From Clostridia bacterium (GTDB lineage Bacteria > Bacillota > DTU025), in assembly GCA_034926675.1 (NCBI GenBank), contig JAYFQW010000066.1, forward strand, positions 1-39,018: 39,018 nucleotides of DNA, in the 5' to 3' direction. The notes under the pieces are model-generated. The model saw nothing but the letters and a program-made list of their open reading frames with translations. It had not been told where the DNA came from and made no database searches. Shown here in pieces: positions 25,592 through 33,350 of the stretch. Made by a program: the position numbers and the translations under genes. Every line of letters begins with the position of its first letter. Position 1 is the first letter of the stretch.

Positions 25592-25654
25592 GTTGCATGT
25601 GCAGCAACTGTGTTGTCAGTTATGCATATTCGCCCTCCGTTGCGGAAATCCTCC
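25592..25654 (-). promoter_or_regulatory. Shared promoter/operator block, copy B (importer operon)
   Basis: The 17-bp dyad GTTGC-N7-GCAAC lies at 25592-25608, 19 bases from the shared ATTCG word (25628-25632). A perfect second dyad TCCG-TTG-CGGA lies at 25636-25646 and the block ends in CCTCC. A CATAAC-like -10 lies on the minus strand between the dyads. It heads the permease, binding-protein, glycohydrolase and nagA operon. Confidence 0.7.
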
Positions 25655-25739
25655 ATGGCGCCAACAGTGTTTCACCAAAGCTGCCGACTCCGAGCCTTTG
25701 TGGTTACCCTCCCGAGAACCGGTGCGAATACAGCCCATG

Positions 25740-26912
25740 TCAGACCAGCTTGCCGCGGCCCTGAATGCGCCATTCTCCTATCACGAAGCCATCTCGGGTC
25801 ACGAAGAAGCGGTCAAACAGATTGCTCACCACGCAGGCGTGATTCGGGATCACCTGCACTTTGTCACCAATCCCCGGCGTAGCGTGATCGGCAATCCCAG
25901 TGCTATCGTCCTGCCATGCGGCCGTGACACCCGCCTTGATTCTGGCCATCGCGTGTTCCTCATTCAGGCGCTCTATCCAAATGTGGCCGTTGCCCTTGAC
26001 AATGCCGTGCCCGGGGATAGCGGGTCGGCCCGGCTTGTCGCCGGACAGTGCTTTCGTGCCAGCATCAAACACTATGCGATCCTCGGCGGGTCGGCTGACT
26101 ACAGAAGTGAGAACTGATAGGGCACAATCCTTGAGCCCGGCCACGCCGAGGGCGACCAAGTCCGTGTCGTTGAACACGTATGTGCCGGGGCGGATCTCAG
26201 TGACGCCGTCCAGTTCATCCATGACGCACACCGTGGGTGTCGACCCAATACTCACCTCGTCGATGGCTATGCCGCTTTCTCTGAGCATTCTGGCAGTGGA
26301 CGTCATCAGCTTGGCCTCTGAACAGGCGATCACCCGCAGTTCCTCTGGAGTGGCGGCGGAATGCGAGTGTCCCGCGTGGGTGAGGAGTCCCTTGATGCGG
26401 ATGCCCTTCAGATCCTTGATGCTTAGGGCGAACCTGACGACATCCTCTCCCGCAGGTAAACCCACTCGCTTGAGCCCCACGTCGACCTCGATGTACACGT
26501 CGAGTGGTTCAGCTGCTCGAGCACTCGCATTCAGCGCAGCATCTGAAAGCGCCTCTGCGCCCTCGATACTGTCAACAGTGCATGCGATCCGAGGCGTCCA
26601 ACTTCGAAGACTGAGAAGACGAGTCGCCTTCAATTCACCAATCACCGGGTAAGCGACCAGAATGTCCTCGATCCCCGCCTCTGCCATGACCTCCGCTTCG
26701 GAAACCTTGGCCACCGTCACTCCGGAAGCGCCGTGCCGCAACTGCAAATGAGCAATGATCGGAGACTTGTGCGTCTTAGTGTGCGGTCTGAGCTTGGCGC
26801 CACTGTCTACAGCACGCCTTGCCATGGTTCTCATGTTGTTCAGCATGATATCGTAGTCAATCAGTAGAGCCGGTGTATCCAGGCAGCTGATTGGCGTTCT
26901 CGAAGATCCCAT
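25740..26912 (-). CDS. D-serine dehydratase/D-threonine aldolase-like PLP enzyme
   Basis: The 390-residue fold-type III PLP enzyme has the Schiff-base Lys in LRPHTKTHKSP near residue 47. The barrel strands include IEVDVGLKRVGL and GLLTHAGHSH. The C-terminal Zn-binding pair is PNHACV near residue 360, the His-x-Cys typical of the eukaryotic-type D-serine dehydratase (DSD1) and metal-dependent D-threonine aldolase group. It acts on D-configured 2-amino acids with a 3-hydroxyl, by elimination or retro-aldol cleavage. D-glucosaminate has exactly this arrangement, so conversion to 2-keto-3-deoxygluconate and ammonia is an attractive but unproven role. The ATG has AGGAGG 11 bases upstream. It is the last gene of the operon, 52 bases after the D-aminoacylase. 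Confidence 0.9.
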   Translation of the reverse strand: MGSSRTPISCLDTPALLIDYDIMLNNMRTMARRAVDSGAKLRPHTKTHKSPIIAHLQLRHGASGVTVAKVSEAEVMAEAGIEDILVAYPVIGELKATRLLSLRSWTPRIACTVDSIEGAEALSDAALNASARAAEPLDVYIEVDVGLKRVGLPAGEDVVRFALSIKDLKGIRIKGLLTHAGHSHSAATPEELRVIACSEAKLMTSTARMLRESGIAIDEVSIGSTPTVCVMDELDGVTEIRPGTYVFNDTDLVALGVAGLKDCALSVLTSVVSRPAEDRIVFDAGTKALSGDKPGRPAIPGHGIVKGNGHIWIERLNEEHAMARIKAGVTAAWQDDSTGIADHATPGIGDKVQVIPNHACVVSNLFDRFFVTRDGFVIGEWRIQGRGKLV

Positions 26913-26964
26913 TGCAGCGTGCGCCTCCTAATGTCTCCTCTTGGACCCAGGTTGCAGCGTTGCG

Positions 26965-28572
26965 TCACGCGCTCGAGTGCGTCAGCGCCTTTCCGGGCCT
27001 CTGCCCGGTTAGTTGTCCGTCTTGGAGAACCAACTTCCCATTCACGATCACGTATGAGAAACCGGAAGCCAGTAGCCGGGGTTCGGCGAAAGTCGCCCGA
27101 TCTTGTACCTCCGTGGGTTCAAACACCGCAATGTCGGCCCGCATACCCGCTCTGAGCAGACCAGTGTCCATCAAACCGAGGCGCTGAGCCGGCATAGATG
27201 TCATCTTCCTGACGGCGTTTTCGAGAGTGAGAAATCGCTCCTCGCAAACGAACACCCGGATAACCCTTGCGAACGTGCCGGAATGCCTGGGATGGGGCGC
27301 GCCCTGTGAAGCCCACAGCCCGTCGGAGCACACCACGTGCAGACGGGACTTGTAGACCGTCTCTATGTCCTTGGGATCGAAAGAGAACATTATCCCCTTG
27401 GTGCATCCTTCGTTGGCACACACCAGATCGACCAGGACGTCAAATGGATCCCTGCCCTTCGCTTTCCCTAGCTGAGCCAGGCTCTTGCCTTCACAGTCCT
27501 TGAGATCCTGACTTGGAACGAAGGCAACCGAGATGTTCTCCCAGCCGATCAACGGTACCTTGGCCTCCCACAGCTTGCCGCCTTCGCCGAACACCGTCTC
27601 ATGGCGTATCCTTGCACGCATAACCGGATCTTTCAGGAGTTCACTCAGTCGACGCACGCCGTCCTGCTCCTGCGTCCAAGGCGGAAACAAGGTATTCAGC
27701 CCAGTGCTGCCGGCCGTATATGGGTACATGTCACACATGATATCGATACCTTGTTCTCGCGCCTCATCCATCAGTTGCAGTACGTCGTTGACCTTACCCC
27801 AATTGCCCCTCCCACCGGCCTGAAGGTGTGACAGCTGGCCTCTGGCGCCCGACCTTGCGAGTATTCCCACGAGTTCCTTGGCGGAATCGATTAGGTGTGT
27901 CTCGTACGTCCTCACGTGAGCTGCCAAAAGTCCGCCCATGGACGCAACCGCACGAGCCAGAGCTGTCAACTCATCGGCATCTGCGTAAGCATCCGGGACG
28001 TAGAGAAGTCCCAGCGAAAGCCCCAGCGCTCCCTGGTTCATCGCTTCAGCCGTCAGGCTCTGCATCGCCCTTAGCTCACCGACCGTGGGTTCGCGTTTGT
28101 CATAGCCCATGACTGCTACTCTGATCGACCCATGACCCACGAGACCGGCGACATTAACGAGGCTGCCGTTCCTGGAGATTCGGGCCTTGTAGTCGGCAAA
28201 CGATGAATCGAGGGTCTCTTCTGTCACATCCCCGCTCGCGGACGCAAGGCGCGCAAAGGAAAGCGCCCGTCCGCTGGTCGCCGCCGGGAAAGTGGAAAAA
28301 CCACAGTTGCCTGTAACGACCAATGTCACGCCCTGAAACGTCTTGGCCATTGTGGCCTCATCGCGCAGCTGAGTCAGGTCATCATGGCAGTGCATATCTA
28401 TCAGGCCAGGGCTAGCCACTCGCCCACCTGCATCGATGACGCAACGGGCATCGCCGTCGAGATGCGCCGCAACGCCCACTATTCTGTCTCTCACCACGCC
28501 AACATCACCGTAAAACCACGGGGCACCGGACCCATCAACGACCTTAGCGTTTCGTATGAGCACATCGAACAT
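26965..28572 (-). CDS. N-acyl-D-amino-acid deacylase (D-aminoacylase)
   Basis: The 535-residue amidohydrolase-superfamily protein has the D-aminoacylase pattern: an HCH pair in [10 protein letters not shown], the zinc-ligand Cys in TGNCGFS, His in AAHVRTYE, His in QLSHLQAGG, catalytic Asp in VCSDGLWAS, and the family tail motif [12 protein letters not shown]. The usual SHHK reads SHLQ here, so the active site is slightly changed. Family members cut N-acetyl from D-amino acids in the cytoplasm. N-acetyl-D-glucosaminate is such a substrate in configuration, which would place the enzyme just before the PLP enzyme encoded after it. The start at 28572 gives the standard [14 protein letters not shown]-terminus. 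It lies 55 bases after RidA. Confidence 0.92.
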   Translation of the reverse strand: MFDVLIRNAKVVDGSGAPWFYGDVGVVRDRIVGVAAHLDGDARCVIDAGGRVASPGLIDMHCHDDLTQLRDEATMAKTFQGVTLVVTGNCGFSTFPAATSGRALSFARLASASGDVTEETLDSSFADYKARISRNGSLVNVAGLVGHGSIRVAVMGYDKREPTVGELRAMQSLTAEAMNQGALGLSLGLLYVPDAYADADELTALARAVASMGGLLAAHVRTYETHLIDSAKELVGILARSGARGQLSHLQAGGRGNWGKVNDVLQLMDEAREQGIDIMCDMYPYTAGSTGLNTLFPPWTQEQDGVRRLSELLKDPVMRARIRHETVFGEGGKLWEAKVPLIGWENISVAFVPSQDLKDCEGKSLAQLGKAKGRDPFDVLVDLVCANEGCTKGIMFSFDPKDIETVYKSRLHVVCSDGLWASQGAPHPRHSGTFARVIRVFVCEERFLTLENAVRKMTSMPAQRLGLMDTGLLRAGMRADIAVFEPTEVQDRATFAEPRLLASGFSYVIVNGKLVLQDGQLTGQRPGKALTHSSA

Positions 28573-28627
28573 GCGGATTTCACCTCGCTACGCGCATTGA
28601 GACATCGCCGAAGCCGATAGTCGGCTC

Positions 28628-29095
28628 TCAAGCGAATTCGACTATCAGCTCCACTTCTACCGGTGCTCCGAACGGGAGCTCCGCGACTCCCACAGCCGAC
28701 CTAGCGTGCCTACCGCGGTCCCCAAAGAGCTGCACGAGCAGGTCCGAAGCACCGTTCACTACCTTGGGCTGCTGATCAAAACCCGGTGCGGAAGCCACAA
28801 AGCCAGTGACCTTCACGATCCGCTTGATGCTCTCAAGGTCGCCCATTACTGCTTCAGCCTCGGCCAAGCAATTCAGCACGGCTATCTGGGCAGACCTGTA
28901 GCCATCTTCGATGGTTACTCCTGCTCCGAGTTTCCCTGAGTATACTAGCCTACCGTCAATCGTACCCGTTTGGCCCGATACGAAGCAGAGACTCCCGGCA
29001 ATCACACCGGGCACGTATGCGCCAGCCGGCGTGGGGGTCGGAGGCAGCTGGAATCCAAGGCTCTGGATTCTCTCATTTATGCCCATAGTCGACAC
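28628..29095 (-). CDS. RidA-family imine/enamine deaminase
   Basis: The 155-residue protein is of the RidA/YjgF/TdcF group, slightly longer than the usual 125-130 residues at its N-terminus. The core shows LCFVSGQTG, and the late [20 protein letters not shown] segment carries the conserved Arg and the Pro-rich turn around the ligand pocket. RidA proteins hydrolyse reactive 2-imino or enamine acids released by PLP lyases to 2-oxo acids and ammonia. A PLP lyase in the same operon fits well. The GTG start lies close to AGGAGG; an ATG nine bases later is possible. It follows DUF4127 by eight bases. Confidence 0.9.
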   Translation of the reverse strand: MSTMGINERIQSLGFQLPPTPTPAGAYVPGVIAGSLCFVSGQTGTIDGRLVYSGKLGAGVTIEDGYRSAQIAVLNCLAEAEAVMGDLESIKRIVKVTGFVASAPGFDQQPKVVNGASDLLVQLFGDRGRHARSAVGVAELPFGAPVEVELIVEFA

Positions 29096-29103
29096 CCTTC
29101 CTC

Positions 29104-30690
29104 CTAATCCTCGTCAAGTTCAAGAGCAGCATCAACCTCGCATTCGAACAGGCGGTCCCAGGGCAGGCACACGTTGAGCTTGGCGAGCCTGCAGCGCTCC
29201 GGGCCGATCCGCGAGAAATGGTCCTCGAAAAGTGCCATAGCTTGACCCTGAAGGTCTGCGAGAGCAAGGCGCTCAGCCCTGTCGTGTTGGGCCAGTCCGA
29301 AGTTCCGGATATCCATCCCTTCCAACTGAAGCAGGCGCTTAGCTTCAGCCCGCGTGCATGATTGGTACAGATAGTCGTCCACTAGCCGCTCGAAAACGAA
29401 TCGGGCGCGAGGCATCCAGTTATCGGGGTTGGACCATGCCGCAATAGCTGTAGCCAGGGCTGTGCCGATTGTATTCGCAGCCGTGTTCCAGCCCGCATAG
29501 GCAGACAGCTTGTCAAGTGGGAACTCGTCCAGCGAGGCGCGAACAAACTGCGCGTCAGCTCCATTTAGGGTTCGCACATCGGCAAAGGCCACGGTCTTGC
29601 CGCTGTGGGCGCTATCGGCCAACCTCTCGAATACCCGACGATCTATGTGCTCACACTCGCCGCCCTGTGCACACGCACCCTGAGAGATGTGATCGGCCTG
29701 CGTGTGGCAGACGGGGTCGGGGGCGTGTACCAGGAGAACGATATCGGAGTCGGCGTCCGCATCGTGGACGGGTACGGCCCCAGCCGCGACTATCTGAGAC
29801 CTAACGCTCTCCTCCAGCGGTTCCTCTTCGAGCTTGGGCATCGCATGCCTGCCTTCGTCCGGCATGAAGACAGTGGAGATTCGCGGACACCGATCCGGCC
29901 TGCCGCTGACACCATGCAGTGTGGATATGTGCCGCGCGAGAAGCACTATGCCCAGCTCGTCAGTCCCGGGATGAACGCGCAGGAATTCCGGTGTGCCGTC
30001 CGCGATGCCCGCAAGGCGTCGGGCGTAATCGACAAGCGCCCGTCTCTCAGCCCTGTGCGGACCATACTCCCCAGCATCGTCCTGCCCCAATACGAGAAAG
30101 TCGAACACTCCCGTGGCTGCCAGCGCCACGGACATGAGATTGACTGCGTGGTCGCGACGACGCGCGGTCAAGTAGTCCTCGATGAGAGCCGCAGGGATCT
30201 GTCTCTCTAAGTCTGCCAGTTCGCGCAGTTCACCGGCTGTCGCAACCCCATCGGCAGATTTCGCCGATAGCGCAGAGAACCGGCGAAGCATCTCCCTGCG
30301 CTCTTCCAACGCAGAACTCACGCCTGTAGGGGAAGCCCGCATTATCACGCCGGATACAAGCATCTTCGATGTGGGGTTGCACGCTGCTATCCGCGCAAGC
30401 CGGCAGAGTCGCCTGCGGGCCTCGTCGAGGCTCGTCTCGCCCAAACGCGACGCCACGAGCCCGCCGTACAGCGCCATCTCAAGCGACACTACCATTGCCG
30501 ATACGGTCGGCGCAGTGGATTCCAGCCAGTCCAGCACAGCGTCGGGCAGGCCGGGCTCAAGGAAACGCCCGAGGACCTCCTTCGGCGGGGCAACAACGTC
30601 AACTCCGGCGATCTCGCCGATACGCGCGGGAAACACCGCCGTACACGGCCGATCGTCGAGCGGAACAAGGGCGATCGATTTCTGGGTCAT
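29104..30690 (-). CDS. DUF4127 family protein
   Basis: The 528-residue protein is recognised from its start (SIALVPLDDRPCTAVFP), the VVSLEMALYGGLVASR segment near residue 80, LVLGQDDAGEYGPH in the middle and AYAGWNTAANTIGTA near residue 400, all characteristic of DUF4127. No biochemical function is established to my knowledge. There is no signal peptide or membrane helix, so it is probably cytoplasmic. Conserved Asp, Glu, His and Asn residues in loops (DDRP, DDAGE, GWNTAAN) look like an enzyme active site. The ATG at 30690 has GGAGGAGG 10 bases upstream; the longer frame adds 11 residues before that site. It is the first gene of an operon with RidA, D-aminoacylase and a D-serine dehydratase-like enzyme, behind regulatory copy C. 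A role in amino-sugar acid catabolism is inferred. Confidence 0.9.
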   Translation of the reverse strand: MTQKSIALVPLDDRPCTAVFPARIGEIAGVDVVAPPKEVLGRFLEPGLPDAVLDWLESTAPTVSAMVVSLEMALYGGLVASRLGETSLDEARRRLCRLARIAACNPTSKMLVSGVIMRASPTGVSSALEERREMLRRFSALSAKSADGVATAGELRELADLERQIPAALIEDYLTARRRDHAVNLMSVALAATGVFDFLVLGQDDAGEYGPHRAERRALVDYARRLAGIADGTPEFLRVHPGTDELGIVLLARHISTLHGVSGRPDRCPRISTVFMPDEGRHAMPKLEEEPLEESVRSQIVAAGAVPVHDADADSDIVLLVHAPDPVCHTQADHISQGACAQGGECEHIDRRVFERLADSAHSGKTVAFADVRTLNGADAQFVRASLDEFPLDKLSAYAGWNTAANTIGTALATAIAAWSNPDNWMPRARFVFERLVDDYLYQSCTRAEAKRLLQLEGMDIRNFGLAQHDRAERLALADLQGQAMALFEDHFSRIGPERCRLAKLNVCLPWDRLFECEVDAALELDED

Positions 30691-30804
30691 TGAAGTTCTG
30701 CCTCCTCCATTCCCGTACAACACCGAACAACCCGTGCGCTATCATCTTGAGCAGCTCCGCCGGGCTGGCGAGATCTCCCTGGGAAACTGACAAGCGTAGC
30801 CTGC

Positions 30805-30821
30805 CCTAACGAGGCGTTAGG
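30805..30821. promoter_or_regulatory. Palindrome in the DUF4127 operon leader
   Basis: CCTAACG-AGG-CGTTAGG is a perfect 7+7 dyad lying between regulatory copy C and the DUF4127 start. Its 3-base spacing matches that of the perfect dyad in copy A (GTTGCGT-N3-ACGCAAC), though the arm sequences differ. It could be a second operator or a small leader hairpin. No T-run follows on the minus strand. Confidence 0.35.
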
Positions 30822-30839
30822 CGCACGTCAACCAGTTGA

Positions 30840-30903
30840 GTTGCATAGGTCGCAATCATGTTGCTGATCACGCATATTCGCTCTCCGTTCCAGAAATCCT
30901 TCC
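30840..30903 (-). promoter_or_regulatory. Shared promoter/operator block, copy C (DUF4127 operon)
   Basis: The dyad GTTGC-N7-GCAAT (one mismatch) lies at 30840-30856, 19 bases from ATTCG (30876-30880). A partial second dyad lies at 30884-30894 (TCCG-TTC-CAGA) and the block ends in CCTTCC. The -10 is poor (TGATCA-like), so this promoter may be weaker or activator-dependent. It heads the DUF4127-RidA-deacylase-PLP enzyme operon. Confidence 0.65.
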
Positions 30904-30904
30904 T

Positions 30905-31110
30905 TAGAGTATCAGTTGTTGACAACAAGATTGGGATACCCTGAAATGTGCACTCTCGCGGCATCCCATGGGAAGGCTGGTAGATGGCCGCAATGGTGTT
31001 GGGTGTGAATATGGGCGCGGCAGCTCGTGATGGAGTTCGTGCCGAAGGTAGTGGGCTTTGTCGACGATAACTACGGGGTCTGACCGTTTTGTGAACTCTG
31101 GTCGGAGATG
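30905..31110 (-). pseudogene. Remnant of an AAA ATPase of transposition type (ExeA/TniB-like)
   Basis: A short minus-strand frame reads DPVVIVDKAHYLRHELHHEL. This matches the Walker B region of ExeA/TniB-like helper ATPases of transposons (usual form VVIVDEAHYL, then a leucine-rich helix and a stretch about line-up with NF-MDS). The catalytic Glu after Asp is Lys here. The sequence then loses resemblance. I read it as a mobile-element relic lying between operons; identity rests on about 20 residues only. Confidence 0.35.
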
Positions 31111-31121
31111 TACTGCTGCAT

Positions 31122-31642
31122 CTAGCGATAGATGTCGACATTCCTGAACCGCGGCAACAGGCCGAGTCCTACTGCCAGATGGCGGTGGAAGTCGATTATG
31201 GTTACCGAATCCAGCGGCAGGCATACCGGCGAATACTGCTGCGGATTAAGAGAGTCGACTAAACTCCGCAATCTGTGGTTCTGCCTGCCCCAGACGGCAT
31301 TCGACCACTGGGCGCAGATGGATCCCGAGTATGGCGTCCACGCCCTCAACCGCACCGGCCTCTATCATCCTCTCGGCCCCAAGCCCAGTCTATTCAGCAG
31401 GCTGAAAAACCTGAGCATCGTGTCCGCATGAGCCGATCTCTTGCTCAGACCCAAGATCCGCCACGACCCCTGTCTGGGCCGAACCAGTGCCGACCCAAAA
31501 TCCGGCGTCCGCCAGGTGAGCTGCGATGAAGTCGACCGTCTCCGTCTCGGCAAACGGACCTTCAGGCATGGCATGAAGCTTTTCAGAAACCTTGCTCAAT
31601 ATCGTCCCGCATACTGCTTGCTGCGCGCAGCAACTCATTCAT
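31122..31642 (-). pseudogene. M20D-type amidohydrolase remnant
   Basis: The start overlaps the kinase stop (ATGAATGA), with a plausible N-terminus MNELLRAASSMRDDIEQ that shifts frame into LHAMPEGPFAETETVDFIAAHL. Then come VGTGSAQTGVVADLG, the metal-binding CGHDAQVF directly joined to QPAE, a TAG, and RMIEAGAVEGVDAILGIHL. These pieces follow the order of M20D deacylases (IAA-amino acid or N-acyl-aminobenzoyl hydrolases), but with a frameshift, an internal deletion between GVVADLG and CGHD, a stop, and loss of the dimerisation domain. A final YSP...IDFHRHLAVGLGLL segment resembles the family C-terminus. It was once the gene after the kinase and translationally coupled to it. Confidence 0.6.
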
Positions 31643-32642
31643 GCCGCCTTTCAACCTCCTTCCACGATTCGGCAAGTCGGCATCGGATAGTCCCGTCGCA
31701 CTCCACGCTCGCCCGCAGCAGGGCCAGGATGACCGCGCCCACAACCGGCGGATATGGCGCCTGCACGACCCGCGCCCCGGGGGCAAGCTTCGCCAATTCG
31801 CCCCGGAACGGACCCAGAATCACATTGCCTGCCTTGAACACACTGCCACACAGCGCCGCCGGAAACTCCCCGGCGTCCATACCCAGCACCCGCGCGGCCG
31901 CGTACGCCGTCACGGCCAGCTCTCGCCCGGCGTACTCCGTAATCCCCAGCGCGACCGAATCGCCCTCATGCGCGGCCGCCACCACGTCAAGGCAGAAGTC
32001 GACAATATCCCGGTTGTTCACCGGTTCCCTGTACGGCACACCCCTCAGGCCATCGAGAGTGTCAATCCCGTAACGGGCCAACGCCCTCCCCACTAAGCTG
32101 GTTGCTGGGCCACGTCCATCATGGGCTCGGGTGGCAGCGGCTAGGCCGAGGCGGCCTATGTCCTGACCGCTTCCCTCGTCACCCACGCGGTACCCCCATC
32201 CGCCCGACCGCGCGCGCCTGCCCTCCCTGTCCACCGCCATGGCAATGCTACCTGTGCCGGCCACGATCACCACACCGTAGAGTTCGCCCACAGCGGCCGC
32301 CAGCCCGGCGGCGGCATCGTTCTCAACACACACACACTCCGCATCCAGCACGGCCCGGGCGGCTTCGGTCATAGCCACATTGACCCCGTCAGTGCCGACC
32401 CCGCCCAACGCCAGTTGCGCGACGCGTATCCTGCAGCCAGGCGCCGATATGTCCAATCCGGCATCGCGCATAGCGGCCTCCACTCCGTGGCGCACCGCCT
32501 GCGCAGCCTCCCGAGCCCCCCCGGCTAGCCTCAGGTAATTGGATGGCCCGACGAACCCCAGGCCCAGGAGACTGCCTCCCATATCCGCCACTAGGCAAGC
32601 GGTCTTGGTACCGCCGCCGTCCACGCCCACTACAAGGTCCAT
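31635..32642 (-). CDS. BadF/BadG-type ATPase, N-acetylglucosamine kinase-like
   Basis: The 335-residue actin-fold kinase has the phosphate-1 loop GVDGGGTKTACLVAD at residues 6-20 and CVENDAAAGLAAAVG in the connecting region. The phosphate-2 loop is VIVAGTGSIAMAVD, followed by SGGWGYRVGDEGSGQDIG, the signature of GlcNAc kinase/BadF-type proteins. The adenosine motif is late (LCGSVFKAGN). It probably phosphorylates N-acetylglucosamine or a similar amino sugar with ATP, feeding NagA. The ATG at 32642 has only a G-run upstream. The frame continues upstream to 32984 through an RpiR-like HTH piece, so a fusion protein is an alternative. Its stop overlaps the start of the M20D remnant. Confidence 0.85.
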   Translation of the reverse strand: MDLVVGVDGGGTKTACLVADMGGSLLGLGFVGPSNYLRLAGGAREAAQAVRHGVEAAMRDAGLDISAPGCRIRVAQLALGGVGTDGVNVAMTEAARAVLDAECVCVENDAAAGLAAAVGELYGVVIVAGTGSIAMAVDREGRRARSGGWGYRVGDEGSGQDIGRLGLAAATRAHDGRGPATSLVGRALARYGIDTLDGLRGVPYREPVNNRDIVDFCLDVVAAAHEGDSVALGITEYAGRELAVTAYAAARVLGMDAGEFPAALCGSVFKAGNVILGPFRGELAKLAPGARVVQAPYPPVVGAVILALLRASVECDGTIRCRLAESWKEVERRHE

Positions 32643-32659
32643 TCTGTTGTCCCCCAATC

Positions 32660-33035
32660 GTCCCGCAGTCCCAGCCATCCATCCAACTACCGTCCGCTCA
32701 GCCGCCGTCTGCTCATCCACTTGTTCGCCAGAGTCTTGAGATGTCCCCCGTTGCTTCGCGTCCACCAAGGCATCCTTGACCGCCACCAGCAGAGTGTGGT
32801 CAGGCTCAATGTCATCGTGGATGCTCCTGTCCGGCGACGCCGACTCTCTGGCCAAAGCGATCTTCAGTTCCTGATACCCGCTGTACCCCGAAGTGTTGGC
32901 AAGACGGATTGCTGTCGCATCCGAAGTGCCTGTCGCATTGGCCAGTTCGGTTAGCGTCTTGTGGAGCTTATTCTCAACTAACAAAAGAAACGCGTGCGCG
33001 TGTTTCCGCGCGTTTACGCCTCGATCTCGAAGCTA
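32660..33035 (-). pseudogene. RpiR-type regulator remnant (HTH only)
   Basis: In frame with the kinase lies TLTELANATGTSDATAIRLA followed by GYSGYQELKIALARE and IHDDIEPDHTL. These are the helix-turn-helix and linker of RpiR regulators. The SIS sugar-phosphate domain that should follow is missing and is replaced by a short unlike linker. The frame is closed upstream by TAG at 33033-33035 with no good start and no ribosome binding site; the only candidate is a TTG at 32984. It is probably a deleted regulator gene left in frame ahead of the kinase. An expressed HTH-kinase fusion cannot be excluded. Confidence 0.55.
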
Positions 33036-33303
33036 CCGCTCTTCTCCCGGCAGCGGTCTGTCGGCTGCTCCTCTTCCTCTGCCCCGCAATACCAGATGTC
33101 CCTCATTCGCTAGGCCCTTAACGGGCCTCTCACGCGTAGCCCTGAGCGTGCGCGCAGCATACTGACTAGCATGGAGGATCGCTCCGGAGTCGTCGAAGGT
33201 GAGGATACTGTCGCCCACCGAACTTGCCACGGTATCGAGCTACCCCGCCAGGCTAGCTGCCTTTGCTGCCTGTTGCCTCTCGCCGAACGCCCGCTTCGAC
33301 ACT
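33033..33303 (-). pseudogene. Possible PAS-domain regulator remnant
   Basis: A minus-strand frame with an internal TAG reads ERQQAAKAASLAG, stop, LDTVASSVGDSILTFDDSGAILHASQYAARTL. The second part resembles the start of a PAS domain as found in AcoR/DhaR-like activators (a DGILTFD strand, then G-I-L-H-A-N-x-A-A). No DNA-binding or ATPase part follows. Identification is weak. Confidence 0.25.
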
Positions 33304-33350
33304 GTGGTCTGCCCCAAGGTGCGACCGATGCACCGTGCGTACGCTCCCGG

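Noticed and set aside
25900-26652. 250-codon plus-strand open frame
   Set aside because: Antisense to the PLP enzyme; Ser/Pro/Thr-rich, with no motif.
30182-30790. 202-codon plus-strand open frame
   Set aside because: Antisense to DUF4127; no ribosome binding site and no domain.
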